64,000 nt of DNA from CAYNWT01 sp964450955 (lineage in GTDB: Bacteria > Planctomycetota > Planctomycetia > Planctomycetales > Planctomycetaceae): the NCBI GenBank assembly GCA_964450955.1, contig CAYVFI010000027.1, forward strand, positions 1 to 64,000, written 5' to 3'. Below, piece after piece: positions 50,162-59,213 of the stretch. Each line of letters begins with the position of its first letter. The stretch's first letter is position 1. The translations under genes were made by a program, and so were the position numbers. The notes beneath the pieces are model-generated. The model made no database searches. It was not told the DNA's origin and saw only the letters and a program-made list of their open reading frames with translations.

Positions 50162-51877
50162 CTACTCAATGACATTCACATCAACCCGGATGGTCTCTGC
50201 CCCAGACGTTGTCCGAGCGATAACGTCGACCGTCAGGGGACTGCTGTCTGTTGTGACCGCATTGCCGTTGAAAATCATCAGATCACCAGCGGTATCGGTA
50301 TCGTCAGTAAAGCGGTTGATCTTGAACGGCCGTTGTTCCGCCTCAATCAGAGCAGATTGGAGCGATGCGATTGACAGATCGGCGCTTCTGGTGATTTCGC
50401 CATCCAGGACAAACGTTGGTGTCGCAACAATGCCGAGTGCTTCAGCGGTGTCGGCGTCGCGATTGATTCGGTCCAGAATCGCCGGGTCTGCGAAGTCTGA
50501 TCTGAATTGATTCAAATCAAAGCCGTTGATTTCCTGGCCGTATTGTTCGAACAAAGCAATCGCAGCAGCACTGTCGGCGGCGTTTGTCCATTCATCCTGA
50601 TTGTCGAACAGCTGGTCCATTATCTCGATAAACAACCCCTGACGCGACGCGGCTTCTGCCGCCTGAGCGGCTTCGATGTTGAAGCTGGCGGTAAAGTTTG
50701 GCAGTGGCAGGTATCGGTAGACTGTCAGGTAGTCACTTGGGCTTAGTCGCAGGAAATTTGCAATGTCACTTTCATGGAACGCCTGGCAGGCCGAGCAGGC
50801 GAAGTCGAGGTATTCAATAAGCACAACGGAAGCGTCTGCGGTTCCTGAGACATGATCGTCCGGCCTTAACTGCAAACGTTCGTCAGTGGTCGTACCGGCA
50901 ATCTCAAACACGACCGGTTCGTCAATTTCAGTCAGTGGCTCAACATTGCCCACAAAATCATTCTCAACCGCGCTTGCTGAGACTGAGAACGTGTTCGGAT
51001 TCCCTACCTGAATCGTCACGGTTGATGGAACCGAATCGCGGAAGCCATCGTTGGCGGAATACGTAAACGAGTCTGAACCGATGAAGCTGGCATCCGCTTC
51101 GTAAGTAAACGAGCCATCCGCATTGAGATTGAGAGTTCCGTTGGCAGGACCTTCGACCACAACAGCAGTGAGATCGTCACCGGCAGGGTCAGAGTCGTTT
51201 GCCAATAGCCCATTGGCCGCGGTTACCGTCAGAATCTCACCGGCGTCAACCGTGTAGCTATCGTTGGCCGACGTGGGTGTTGCGTTGAGATCGAAATCCG
51301 ATTCAACTTCCGTCTCACCATTGCGAATGGCGTCGGCGAACTCGGTGTTCCCGGCTGCTTCCTCAAGAGTCGCTCGCATGTCCCGCCGGAAACTCTCACG
51401 GCCGGATGATGCCAGCAACCAGATTGGTGAAATGAGGTCCGAGTCCAGGGTTCCTTCCCCGAAGTTAAGCCCAGTCACATCGGCGTCGTCTGTCAGTTCG
51501 ATATTTGAGTAACTGTCGTTGCCAACAGTGACATCTGCGTCAGTGCGTTCCAAACCGTCACCGATGGAAACCGGCTGCGATTCGACAACCTCGTAGGTTC
51601 CAGGCTCCAAATCTGCGAACACGTAACTGCCATCGGCCTCAGTCAGGTACCGCCTGGTCACTGAATCACCACCCTCTGTTGTGGTTCCCGTCAGCGTCAC
51701 AAGGACTCCGGGGACCCCGGTCTCATTCGCATCGGGAGTTCCATCTTCGTTGGTATCGTAAAAAACAACTCCAGAGATTTCGGATGTCAGCAGGCGACGA
51801 GTTTCCAGCTGCTCAGGAACAGACACTTTCAACACTCGGCGGCGACGTCTTGGAACTCGACGTGATGGTTTCGACAT
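50162..51877 (-). CDS. Secreted protein: LEPR-XLL motif, SdrD-B-like and cadherin-like domains, thioredoxin fold
   Basis: 571 residues from the ATG at 51877 (GGAG six bases upstream; a longer frame to 52060 is unlikely). The N-terminus has VPRRRRRVLKVSVPEQLETRRLLTS, close to the planctomycete LEPR-XLL sorting motif (LETRRLL instead of LEPRxLL). Then come an SdrD-B-like segment (GVVFYDTNEDGTPDANE, YVFADLEPGTYEVVES), a cadherin/VCBS-like tandem region (SANDSYTVDAGEILTVTAAN), and a DsbA-like thioredoxin domain with CSAC in DFACSACQAF and cis-Pro in VATPTFVLDG. Some structural segments close the protein. It is probably exported and acts as an extracytoplasmic thiol oxidoreductase. Its combination of parts is unusual. 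Confidence 0.85.
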   Translation of the reverse strand: MSKPSRRVPRRRRRVLKVSVPEQLETRRLLTSEISGVVFYDTNEDGTPDANETGVPGVLVTLTGTTTEGGDSVTRRYLTEADGSYVFADLEPGTYEVVESQPVSIGDGLERTDADVTVGNDSYSNIELTDDADVTGLNFGEGTLDSDLISPIWLLASSGRESFRRDMRATLEEAAGNTEFADAIRNGETEVESDFDLNATPTSANDSYTVDAGEILTVTAANGLLANDSDPAGDDLTAVVVEGPANGTLNLNADGSFTYEADASFIGSDSFTYSANDGFRDSVPSTVTIQVGNPNTFSVSASAVENDFVGNVEPLTEIDEPVVFEIAGTTTDERLQLRPDDHVSGTADASVVLIEYLDFACSACQAFHESDIANFLRLSPSDYLTVYRYLPLPNFTASFNIEAAQAAEAASRQGLFIEIMDQLFDNQDEWTNAADSAAAIALFEQYGQEINGFDLNQFRSDFADPAILDRINRDADTAEALGIVATPTFVLDGEITRSADLSIASLQSALIEAEQRPFKINRFTDDTDTAGDLMIFNGNAVTTDSSPLTVDVIARTTSGAETIRVDVNVIE

Positions 51878-52098
51878 GACTACTCCGGCAAATCGTGTTT
51901 GTTCAGCTGGATTTTTGACGGTACCCAGCAAGGGGCAAGACGGATTTTGACCCGTAACCCAACTGGATGTAGTCCTTACATCGGCGTGCCGCTGGACCAG
52001 GCACATCGCTTGGTCGCCCGCGAACCACGCATCGGGCTGCCGACAGCAACAATTCTCCACCTACATCACTCAATGCTTCGCGCGCGAGGTTGGGGCGT

Positions 52099-52133
52099 AA
52101 AAAAAGATCCGCGTGGTAACCCACACGGATCTT
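52099..52133 (-). terminator. Intrinsic terminator of the ferredoxin gene
   Basis: Stem 52104-52116 with 52121-52133 (13 pairs, one G-U on the minus strand), 4-base loop, and a minus-strand T-run from the A's at 52099-52105. It lies 33 bases past the ferredoxin stop. Confidence 0.8.
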
Positions 52134-52165
52134 AATACTGTCGCAACTGTGTTTTGAGCCAGCCG

Positions 52166-52471
52166 TTACTTAGGCGTGTGCTCGCAGTTGCCATCTGTTT
52201 CTGCCATCGAGGTCTTCTGCTCAGTAATAACCGGGCAGCCAGGCGCCATTTCGGCGTTCAGAGCGGTGTAGTCGGTCCACTCTTCTGGCAGGTTGTCTTC
52301 GTGGAAGATGGCCTCTACAGGACACTCCGGAACGCATGCTTCACAATCGATGCATTCTTCAGGGTGGATGTAAAGGATCGATGGGCCTTCGTAAAAGCAC
52401 TCGACCGGGCAAACGACGACACAATCTGTGTATTTGCAGTTGAAGCACGGTTCAGCGACGACGTGTGTCAT
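52166..52471 (-). CDS. fdxA: 7Fe/8Fe ferredoxin (FdxA-like)
   Basis: 101 residues. Iron-sulfur motifs are CFNCKYTDCVVVCPV (Cys spaced 2-4-3 followed by Pro) and CIDCEACVPECPV, the layout of FdxA-type ferredoxins with one 3Fe-4S or 4Fe-4S and one 4Fe-4S cluster. The C-terminal extension (NLPEEWTDYTALNAEMAPG) is the usual one for this group. A soluble electron carrier in the cytoplasm. The ATG at 52471 is preceded by AAAGGGA, and a clean terminator follows at 52099-52133, so it is probably a single-gene unit. Confidence 0.93.
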   Translation of the reverse strand: MTHVVAEPCFNCKYTDCVVVCPVECFYEGPSILYIHPEECIDCEACVPECPVEAIFHEDNLPEEWTDYTALNAEMAPGCPVITEQKTSMAETDGNCEHTPK

Positions 52472-52903
52472 CAGGTATCCCTTTCAGTCAATCTCAGCGG
52501 ACGGACCGCTCAAATAGAGTCTCGTATCGGTACAGTCGGAATTCGATGCCCGAAAGCTTACGGAAAACTCAAAAAAACGACTCTCAACACATCAGGCAGC
52601 TCGCCAATTTACAAATGACGCAAATCGCTTCATCGCACTGGCTTACGCCCTGATTCCTTCACGATAGTAGCCCTCTCTACCCAGACCGTCAAGTTTTTGA
52701 CATGCCGATCAATTGGCGGGCCTCAGAGAGACGCAAACCATTTCACTATTGCAACTTACGGCGTTCTAGACACTTGAGTTGTTGCTTTGGGTTGACCTTC
52801 AAATACAATGAACCATCAAAAAGACCGATGTGGGAAGCATGGGGAACGTTGATTGCTGTGATGAAAACGGACAGACGTTTCGAGTTTCGATCGGGGTAAG
52901 CAC
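52472..52903. other. 432-base divergent region before the sigma factor gene
   Basis: No credible coding frame. It serves the ferredoxin promoter on the left and the sigma-factor promoter on the right; a candidate -35/-10 pair for the latter is listed separately. No strong hairpin was found. Confidence 0.4.
52782..52809 (+). promoter_or_regulatory. Candidate promoter for the sigma factor gene
   Basis: TTGCTT (52782-52787) and TACAAT (52804-52809) are 16 bases apart, resembling a vegetative -35/-10 pair about 95 bases before the GTG at 52904. By-eye match only; planctomycete promoters are poorly characterised. Confidence 0.25.
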
Positions 52904-53485
52904 GTGGCGCTCACGGATCATGACCGCAAGTTATTGAAACGGTGCCTGGATAAAGAACCGGGGGCGTGGAAGGACTTTGTGGACCGGTTTATGGGCCTTT
53001 TTGTCCACGTTACTCAGCACACGGCCCATTGTCGCAGCGTTCGACTTTCGGCAGATGATATCGACGATCTTTGCGCCGACATATTTGTGGCCCTCATCGG
53101 CAACGATTTTGCTCCGCTTCGCCGGTTCAAAGGCAACAGCTCTCTGGCGACCTATCTCACGGTGATCGCCCGACGAGTCGTGGTTCGACAAATCATCGAT
53201 CGACGAATGGCCGAAGCACTCGGCCACGTAAACGCACACGGAAGGTCTTTGCAACGGGCCGACGTAAAAGCTCCGCAGTCGCCGAGCGTCGATAACCGCG
53301 AAGAAGTACAGCGACTTTTGAAGGATCTGCCTCCCAGAGACGCAACCGCGGTTCGCATGAGCTACCTGGAGAACAAGTCGTACGCGGAAATTGCCGCCGA
53401 ACTTAAGATCTCAGAGAACTCCGTTGGCCCCATCCTGACCCGCGCCAAAGAGAAGATGAACGAAAAGCGCGAGGTTGGTTCGTAG
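52904..53485 (+). CDS. RNA polymerase sigma-70 family factor (ECF-type)
   Basis: 193 residues. Region 2 (about 25-95, AWKDFVDRFMGLFVHVTQHT and SADDIDDLCADIFVALIGND with the core-binding helix SLATYLTVIARRVVVRQIID) and region 4 (about 140-190, LPPRDATAVRMSYLENKSYA, EIAAELKISENSVGPILTRA) are both present, with no region 1.1 or 3. Such factors direct transcription in response to a signal, usually held by an anti-sigma factor; none is seen next door. The GTG start at 52904 follows GGGG. Members with this layout are numerous in planctomycetes. The next gene downstream is 270 bases away. Confidence 0.9.
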   Translation: MALTDHDRKLLKRCLDKEPGAWKDFVDRFMGLFVHVTQHTAHCRSVRLSADDIDDLCADIFVALIGNDFAPLRRFKGNSSLATYLTVIARRVVVRQIIDRRMAEALGHVNAHGRSLQRADVKAPQSPSVDNREEVQRLLKDLPPRDATAVRMSYLENKSYAEIAAELKISENSVGPILTRAKEKMNEKREVGS

Positions 53486-53759
53486 GGATCCCGCGCAGCC
53501 ACCAGGCCGCGGTCCCGGTGCGCGAAGGTCTTGCCCCGTTGACAGCCACCCTCAGGTTGGGTGATTCCGGTTCGAGGCGAAAACACATCAAACCCATTGA
53601 TTACGCCGCTTGATTCCCCCTTCTTGCAGTGTCAGAATGGCTGACCGCTAACATTTGACACACTGCACTAAGCTGTGTGGACTACGCATTATCGCTGAAG
53701 CGACTCTGCGATGAGCCAGTCACAGCGGGCCTCGTACGACACAAACTCGGAAGAAGCTA

Positions 53760-55337
53760 ATGAAGTTCCTCGATGGCGTTACTGTTGGAATCGACCTGGG
53801 CACAACCTACTCCGCAATCGCGCGGATTGACGATGCAGGCAACGCTGTTGTTCTGAACAACGCTGACGGCAGGCCAATTACTCCCTCTGTTGTTTTGCTG
53901 GACGAACAGCGAGTGGTTGTTGGCCCTTCCTTCCAACGTATCTCTGTCGCGTCCCCAACCAGCATCATCGAAGCGATCAAACGCGAGATGGGTAACAAGG
54001 ATTACTTCGTTGTTTATCAAAACAAAAAGCTAACCCCGGAATTCGTTTCCGCGCTCATCATGAAGAAGATGAAGCAGGATGCAGAAAAGGACGTTGGGCC
54101 GATTGCCAACGCGGTCATCACAGTGCCTTACTACTTCAACGATGTCCGGCGTAAAGCAACACAGGATGCTGGTCGCATTGCTGGCCTCAACGTAATCGAC
54201 ATCATCAACGAACCAACGGCGGCGACCCTGGCTTACGCCTGGAACAAAGGCGAACTGGGCCGGACCGATCTTAAGTCGGAAGAACGAACCATCCTCGTGT
54301 ACGACCTTGGTGGCGGAACGTTCGACGTCACAATCGTTCGGTACACGCCAACCAACTTCCGCGTACTCGCGACCGACGGTGACGTGATGCTGGGTGGTCT
54401 TGACTGGAGTAAGCGGCTGGTTGACCATCTTTGCGAACAGTTCAAGCGTAAGTTCGGCGAAGACCCAAGCGGTGACGCCGAAGCAATGCTGCAGTTCCAC
54501 CAGGAATCAGAAGACGCAAAACGTGATCTCAGCACCAAGAATCAGGTTCCTGTCAGCGTCTACTACAAGGGCAACACACTGACTGTCCAACTGACGCGCG
54601 CCGACTTCGAACGCATGACGGCAGACATGCTTCAGCGAACAAAGGACACAACCGAACTGGTTATGCAGCAGGCCGGCGTCGGCAAAGACATGCTGGACGA
54701 GGTTCTGCTGGTTGGTGGTTCGACTTACATGCCTGTTGTTGAACAGATGCTTGTCGAAGTCACCGGCCGAACTCCGTCTCGCGACCTCATGCCCGAACGC
54801 GCTGTGGCTGAAGGTGCTGCGATCCACGCCGCGATTCTTGAAGCGAAGCACAGCGACGCCGGTGGCCGGATGACAAACGCACTGCTGACAAGGCTCCGCA
54901 ACGTCAGCACGGTCGACGTCAACTCACACTCATTGGGTGTGAAGATTTCGAACCCACAAGACCGAACTCGCAAGATGAATCACATCATGATTCCGCGAAA
55001 CACGTCGGTTCCGCATTCTGTTAGCCAACGATTCGTGACAAACTCGCAAAACCAGCAGCGAGTCCATGTCGAGGTTCTCGAAGGTGAAGCTCCGGATCCT
55101 GCGGCATGCACACTGATTGGTGACTTTAGGGTCTACAACCTGCCGCCAAACCTGCCAAAGGGTTCTCCGGTCGAACTGACCTACGCCTACGACGCCAGCG
55201 GGCGAATTAGCGCGACGGCTCGCGAATTGACCGGTAACAATGAAGCGTCTACCCAAATCGTTCGCGATTCGGGTATGCAGGAACCAGACGTCGAAGCCGC
55301 TCTCCAGACACTCGCGGATGAGTACACGGTTGAATAG
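53760..55337 (+). CDS. Hsp70-family protein lacking the C-terminal lid
   Basis: 525 residues. The ATPase half is complete: phosphate-1 GIDLGTTYSAIARID, INEPTAATLAYAW, phosphate-2 VYDLGGGTFDVTIV, adenosine LLVGGSTYMPVV. The substrate-binding beta region is present in shortened form (VDVNSHSLGVKISNP), and there is no helical lid: DnaK is about 640 residues. It begins directly MKFLDGVTVGIDLGTT. Such short Hsp70-like proteins may hold clients or act as ATP-driven switches. Its neighbour 76 bases downstream carries a J-like segment and a membrane anchor, making a matched pair likely. No CIRCE element was seen upstream. Confidence 0.93.
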   Translation: MKFLDGVTVGIDLGTTYSAIARIDDAGNAVVLNNADGRPITPSVVLLDEQRVVVGPSFQRISVASPTSIIEAIKREMGNKDYFVVYQNKKLTPEFVSALIMKKMKQDAEKDVGPIANAVITVPYYFNDVRRKATQDAGRIAGLNVIDIINEPTAATLAYAWNKGELGRTDLKSEERTILVYDLGGGTFDVTIVRYTPTNFRVLATDGDVMLGGLDWSKRLVDHLCEQFKRKFGEDPSGDAEAMLQFHQESEDAKRDLSTKNQVPVSVYYKGNTLTVQLTRADFERMTADMLQRTKDTTELVMQQAGVGKDMLDEVLLVGGSTYMPVVEQMLVEVTGRTPSRDLMPERAVAEGAAIHAAILEAKHSDAGGRMTNALLTRLRNVSTVDVNSHSLGVKISNPQDRTRKMNHIMIPRNTSVPHSVSQRFVTNSQNQQRVHVEVLEGEAPDPAACTLIGDFRVYNLPPNLPKGSPVELTYAYDASGRISATARELTGNNEASTQIVRDSGMQEPDVEAALQTLADEYTVE

Positions 55338-55413
55338 ACTCGTCGAATAACCGGGCGATGCGGCGAACCACCATGGGGCGTTCAACGTCCACAAATTCGA
55401 GGAGTGTCGGAAC

Positions 55414-56400
55414 TTGGAAATCGATGTCTATAAGGAGTGGCTCGGTATTCCCGAGTCGGAACGTCCTCCGACACTGTACGCGCTGCTAAGGCTCGTACAG
55501 TTTGAGGACAACGAAGACAAGATCCGCAAGCACTACAAGAAGCTCAACGAGCACGTCCGTAAGTACGCCAGCGGTCAGTACTCGGTGCGCTCTCAGGAAC
55601 TTCTAAACGAACTTGCCAAGGGCATGTTGTGCCTGACCGACCCTGAGCGAAAGCGCGAGTACGACGAATCGCTGGGCCGGGAATTCGACGAAGAAGATGA
55701 CACCGGCCGCAAGACGGTGGGTCAGTACCTTGCCAGCAAGAAGCTAATCGAACGCGCACAAATCGCGCAGATCGAAGACTTCGCTGACGCCCGAGGACTC
55801 ACGCAGCGCGATGCTGTTGTGCAAATGAAGCTGGCCGAACCGCAAGTTGCAACGCAGGCCTACGCGCAACAACTTGGATTTCCGTTTGTCGATCTCAACG
55901 ACATGCTGCCAGACGACAATGTGCTTGATCAGGTGCCGCGATCTTTAGTGAAACGCCACTCGGCGTTACCGCTGTTTCAGGATGAAAACGTCCTGCTGGT
56001 TGCGTGTGCCGACGAACCGGGCACAGAACTGGAAGACGAAATTCGACTCCGCTTCGGCGTGCCCATGCGGCCTGTGCTCGCAGTGCCGCTAACCATCAAC
56101 CAGGCGATCTCGAAGTACTACGCACCCGGTATGCGGGACGAAGTCTCTGCTTCGGCAAAGGGCACATCGAAGAAGACCGGAAAGAACCCCAAAGGCGGCA
56201 AGAAAAAGCCTGGGAAAAAGAAACCGGCCGCAAGAGATGAACAAGACCCTCAAACCGCGCAGCTGGCAATCATCGGCGCATGCTGGGCGTGTATTGGTGC
56301 TGCAATGGCGGATCACTATCTGGTCGGTGGCCATTGGCTAAAGCTGCTTGTAATTCCGATTACCGGCTTCCTGCTTTGGAAGTTCGTTCTGAAGAAGTAG
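55414..56400 (+). CDS. Membrane protein with HPD-less J-like segment and MshEN-type domain
   Basis: 328 residues from a TTG at 55414 (GAGGAG ten bases upstream; no other nearby start). The first 95 residues resemble a J-domain (TLYALLRLVQFEDNEDKIRK, then a long helix and LTDPERKREYDESLG), but the HPD tripeptide that triggers Hsp70 is missing: HVRKY is found where HPD is expected. Residues about 100-230 resemble the MshEN/GspE N-terminal fold (VGQYLASKKLIERAQIAQIE and YAQQLGFPFVDLNDMLPDD), a domain that binds cyclic di-GMP in related proteins. A Lys/Gly-rich linker precedes two C-terminal hydrophobic helices (IIGACWACIGAAM, LLVIPITGFLLWKFVL). It sits 76 bases after the Hsp70-like gene. Confidence 0.8.
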   Translation: MEIDVYKEWLGIPESERPPTLYALLRLVQFEDNEDKIRKHYKKLNEHVRKYASGQYSVRSQELLNELAKGMLCLTDPERKREYDESLGREFDEEDDTGRKTVGQYLASKKLIERAQIAQIEDFADARGLTQRDAVVQMKLAEPQVATQAYAQQLGFPFVDLNDMLPDDNVLDQVPRSLVKRHSALPLFQDENVLLVACADEPGTELEDEIRLRFGVPMRPVLAVPLTINQAISKYYAPGMRDEVSASAKGTSKKTGKNPKGGKKKPGKKKPAARDEQDPQTAQLAIIGACWACIGAAMADHYLVGGHWLKLLVIPITGFLLWKFVLKK

Positions 56401-56445
56401 CGCTGAACCACTTCTTCCACCAACAGTCATGAATTGAGTGTACCG

Positions 56446-57375
56446 ATGCGCGTAGATCGCCGAGGACTTCTTGCGTCAGCCGCCGGGCTGATGACCGTAC
56501 CCGCTTTGGGCAGCGTGTCCAAACAAAAAGGCACGCAAGCGTCGCCATTCTCTTTCTGTCTTAACACCAGCACGATACGCGGCCAAAAACTGCCGCTGAT
56601 CGAAGAAATCGACATCGCCGCGAAGGCAGGCTACGACGGCATCGAACCGTGGATACGGAAGATTGATGAGTACAAAGCCTCGGGTGGTTCGCTGACTGAC
56701 CTGGGCAAACGAATCAAAGACCACGGCCTGAAAGTCGAAAGCGCGATCGGCTTTGCGCAGTGGATTGTTGATGACGAGAAGCAGCGTGCCCAAGGTCTTG
56801 AACAGGCCAGGCGTGACATGGACACCCTGAGGCAGATCGGCGGAATTCGAATCGCTGCTCCGCCGGCTGGAGCAACAAAGGGGACCGGCCTGAACCTGTT
56901 TGCCGCAGCAGAACGCTATGCGAAGCTGCTTGAACTGGGCGACAAGATGGATGTAGTGCCGCAGGTCGAGGTTTGGGGGTTCTCTAAGAATTTGTCTCGA
57001 TTAGGTGAAACCGTATTTGTCGCGGTGGAGAGTGGACACCCGAAGGCATGTGTTTTGCCCGATATTTACCACATCTTCAAAGGCGGTTCCGACTTCGAAG
57101 GCTTGAACCTGCTAAGCGGCCCAGCCATCCAGGTCTTTCACATGAACGACTACCCGGCTGAGCCACCTCGCGAAAAAATGAACGACGCCGACCGAGTTTA
57201 CCCAGGAGACGGCGTCGCCCCAGTGACAAAAATTCTCAACAGCCTGAAGAGCAAAGGAAGCCCCGTGGCCCTTTCACTTGAACTGTTCAACAAAGGCTAC
57301 TGGAAACAGGACCCACTGGAAGTCGCGAAGACCGGTCTGGCAAAGATGAAGGCATCCGTCGCAAAGCTCGCGTAG
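56446..57375 (+). CDS. Exported TIM-barrel sugar isomerase/epimerase-like protein
   Basis: 309 residues from the ATG at 56446 (a TTG four codons earlier is possible). The N-terminus MRVDRRGLLASAAGLM resembles a twin-arginine export signal (RRGLL). The body is an AP-endonuclease-2-type TIM barrel (GYDGIEPWIRKIDEY, MDVVPQVEVWGFS with metal-binding Glu, VFHMNDYPAE with His, VALSLELFNKGY with Glu), typical of planctomycete exported sugar isomerases/epimerases. It follows the J-like membrane gene by 45 bases. Whether it belongs with the Hsp70 pair is unclear; it has its own weak ribosome-binding site. Confidence 0.82.
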   Translation: MRVDRRGLLASAAGLMTVPALGSVSKQKGTQASPFSFCLNTSTIRGQKLPLIEEIDIAAKAGYDGIEPWIRKIDEYKASGGSLTDLGKRIKDHGLKVESAIGFAQWIVDDEKQRAQGLEQARRDMDTLRQIGGIRIAAPPAGATKGTGLNLFAAAERYAKLLELGDKMDVVPQVEVWGFSKNLSRLGETVFVAVESGHPKACVLPDIYHIFKGGSDFEGLNLLSGPAIQVFHMNDYPAEPPREKMNDADRVYPGDGVAPVTKILNSLKSKGSPVALSLELFNKGYWKQDPLEVAKTGLAKMKASVAKLA

Positions 57376-57385
57376 TTCAACCACC

Positions 57386-57413
57386 TTCAACCTTCAGTCT
57401 TCAACCTTCAGTC
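57386..57413. repeat. Two-copy 14-base tandem repeat
   Basis: TTCAACCTTCAGTC occurs twice in direct succession (57386-57399 and 57400-57413), between the stop of the TIM-barrel gene and the stop of the convergent LRR gene. Short tandem slippage; no T-tract. Confidence 0.6.
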
Positions 57414-58471
57414 TAAAACGTCATGCCCTCGTACATGATGTCGCACTCAGGAAGCAATTCGACCAGATCTTTAACAGTCTGCTGATTGGCCATCGTTCCG
57501 TTGATATCCAACATCGTCACCTGCTTCAACTTCTTCATCACAATCAGCCCGCGGCCTGAGATGGTCCTGTTGTTTGGAAGACTTAGCTTCTGTAGCTTCT
57601 TCAGGCCGCCCAGCGATTTCAGACCGTTGTCCGTGATGCCATTCTTGCCGAGGTAAAGTTCCTGCAAATTGGTGCAGCCTCGCAGACTCTTCAGGGCGTC
57701 GTCGCCGAAGCCACACTCGCCCGCTCTCAAAATTTCAAGGTTCGGCATCTTCTTCATAAATCGCCAGCCTTCAATCCCGAAGGCCGTCCGGCCAACCTCC
57801 AGAACGCGTAGCTTCTGACACGGAACGGACTTAAACGAGGCTCCATTGGTTTGAAGCTTTCGCAAACGCAAGACCTCAAGGTTCTTCAGATCTTTCAGGT
57901 TAACAAGCCCCTGATCCGAAACACCGGTGTCACTAAGCGTCAGTTCGCGCAATTCGGTTAGGCCAGTCAGAAAAGGCATGGCTGCGTCGTTGAACTGAGT
58001 TGTATGCAGACTCAGCACTTCGAGATTCAGCTTGGTGAGGAAGCTGTAGGAGCCTGCCGAATGTCGGGTGCCTGACATATCCAGACTGCGTAGGTTCGGA
58101 AACATTACCAATGCATCCAGCCCGGCTGGCGAAACTGGAGCCCCGGAAAGTTTCAGCTCGGTGATAAGCTCTTTCGCTTCGTCATTGGTCGCGATTGCCA
58201 TGACCTGTTTGTCGTTGATGTCCCGTGGGCTGAGTTTCAGGAATCTGTCGACAAGCTGTTGAGGGTCAGGTTTGGTCTCCACAACAGGTGGAGCCGCCAC
58301 AGGAGTATCAACTGCAGCCTCTTCCACGGCCGTAGCAGTGTCTCCGGAACTCACTGCCTCTTTGGCTCTCCTGGCAACATCGTTTGCCGCGTCCTTCGCA
58401 GCATCGCAGCCAATCAACGGAATCGTGAGAAGGGCGAGCATCGCCGCTATCAGACTGGGGTAAGTACGCAT
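57413..58471 (-). CDS. Leucine-rich repeat lipoprotein
   Basis: 352 residues from the ATG at 58471. The signal peptide ends in a lipobox (LLTIPLIGC), so the protein is a membrane-anchored lipoprotein. After a linker rich in Ala and Val there are about nine leucine-rich repeats, for example LRSLDMSGTRHSAGSYSFL, LRELTLSDTGVSDQGLVNL and LQELYLGKNGITDNGLKSLG, of the type widespread in planctomycetes (LxxLxLxxTxVxDxGLxxL). Such repeats bind proteins; the partner is unknown. Convergent with the TIM-barrel gene. A longer frame to 58510 is less likely because the lipobox would be further from the start. Confidence 0.9.
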   Translation of the reverse strand: MRTYPSLIAAMLALLTIPLIGCDAAKDAANDVARRAKEAVSSGDTATAVEEAAVDTPVAAPPVVETKPDPQQLVDRFLKLSPRDINDKQVMAIATNDEAKELITELKLSGAPVSPAGLDALVMFPNLRSLDMSGTRHSAGSYSFLTKLNLEVLSLHTTQFNDAAMPFLTGLTELRELTLSDTGVSDQGLVNLKDLKNLEVLRLRKLQTNGASFKSVPCQKLRVLEVGRTAFGIEGWRFMKKMPNLEILRAGECGFGDDALKSLRGCTNLQELYLGKNGITDNGLKSLGGLKKLQKLSLPNNRTISGRGLIVMKKLKQVTMLDINGTMANQQTVKDLVELLPECDIMYEGMTF

Positions 58472-58591
58472 GTTCGTATTCCGGACAAAGTGATATTGAG
58501 CCCCGCACATCCATCATACGAACGCGCGCAGCCGCAGCAAACGTATCGTGGAATCTCCGGGACCAGAACCCAGAGAACAGTCGCAAACGCG

Positions 58592-59149
58592 CTACGCCTG
58601 GTACCGGTGTCCAATGCGGGCCACCCCGGATCCCAGCCGGTTCAGCACAGAGCGCACAATCCCCGAGTAGTGCGGGTGCAGAAATCCAAACCCAAACACA
58701 ACCAGCAGGCTGGACACTATCAGGCCGCCGTAACGCAGCCACGTGTTTGATGCGAACTGGCTGACCAGTCCGAAGTACCACGGCAAGTCGACCTCAGTCT
58801 TCACCGACATCACGGCTGCGTTGATCTGCAGGTCGTCCGCAATCGAAATTGCGGACTGAGCAGGATCAATTGCGCCGAACCTCGATCGAGCCAACTCGGC
58901 GGCAAACTGAGGGTCTTCTTCAAGTGCCGTCGCGACTCGGTCGAGCTGCTGAACCTGTTTTTCCAGGCTCACCAGGTTCCACTGACCAATCGTATGATCG
59001 CGTTGCAGGACGAGGTATCGCTGAAATTTCGGAGCAAGCGCAACGGCGGCGTAGATTGTTATCGCGATAAACAGAGTCAACCAGAACACGACCGAAACGA
59101 CCCACGTTGGGTCGTCGGTCGATTCGGTTGCATGTGCGTCAGTCGCCAT
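58592..59149 (-). CDS. Two-helix membrane protein with coiled coil, downstream of eno
   Basis: 185 residues. Transmembrane helix (WVVSVVFWLTLFIAITIYAAVAL), an extracytoplasmic coiled-coil-like part (NLVSLEKQVQQLDRVATALEE), then a second helix (YGGLIVSSLLVVFGFGFL) and a short basic tail. No named domain is recognised. Its position directly downstream of eno, 64 bases away on the same strand, mirrors the eno-ftsB arrangement of gammaproteobacteria, where FtsB is a short membrane coiled coil; size and two-helix topology differ, so identity is not claimed. The gene probably reads on from the eno transcript. Confidence 0.7.
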   Translation of the reverse strand: MATDAHATESTDDPTWVVSVVFWLTLFIAITIYAAVALAPKFQRYLVLQRDHTIGQWNLVSLEKQVQQLDRVATALEEDPQFAAELARSRFGAIDPAQSAISIADDLQINAAVMSVKTEVDLPWYFGLVSQFASNTWLRYGGLIVSSLLVVFGFGFLHPHYSGIVRSVLNRLGSGVARIGHRYQA

Positions 59150-59213
59150 CAGGAAACTCTGATTACTTAAGACCGACGCTGGTTCGCTTGACCGAAGTCA
59201 GCAGCAGTCTGGG

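Noticed and set aside
53486..53759. CIRCE heat-shock operator before the Hsp70-like gene
   Set aside because: No TTAGCACTC-N9-GAGTGCTAA-like inverted repeat; only a partial TGCAGTGTCA palindrome is present.
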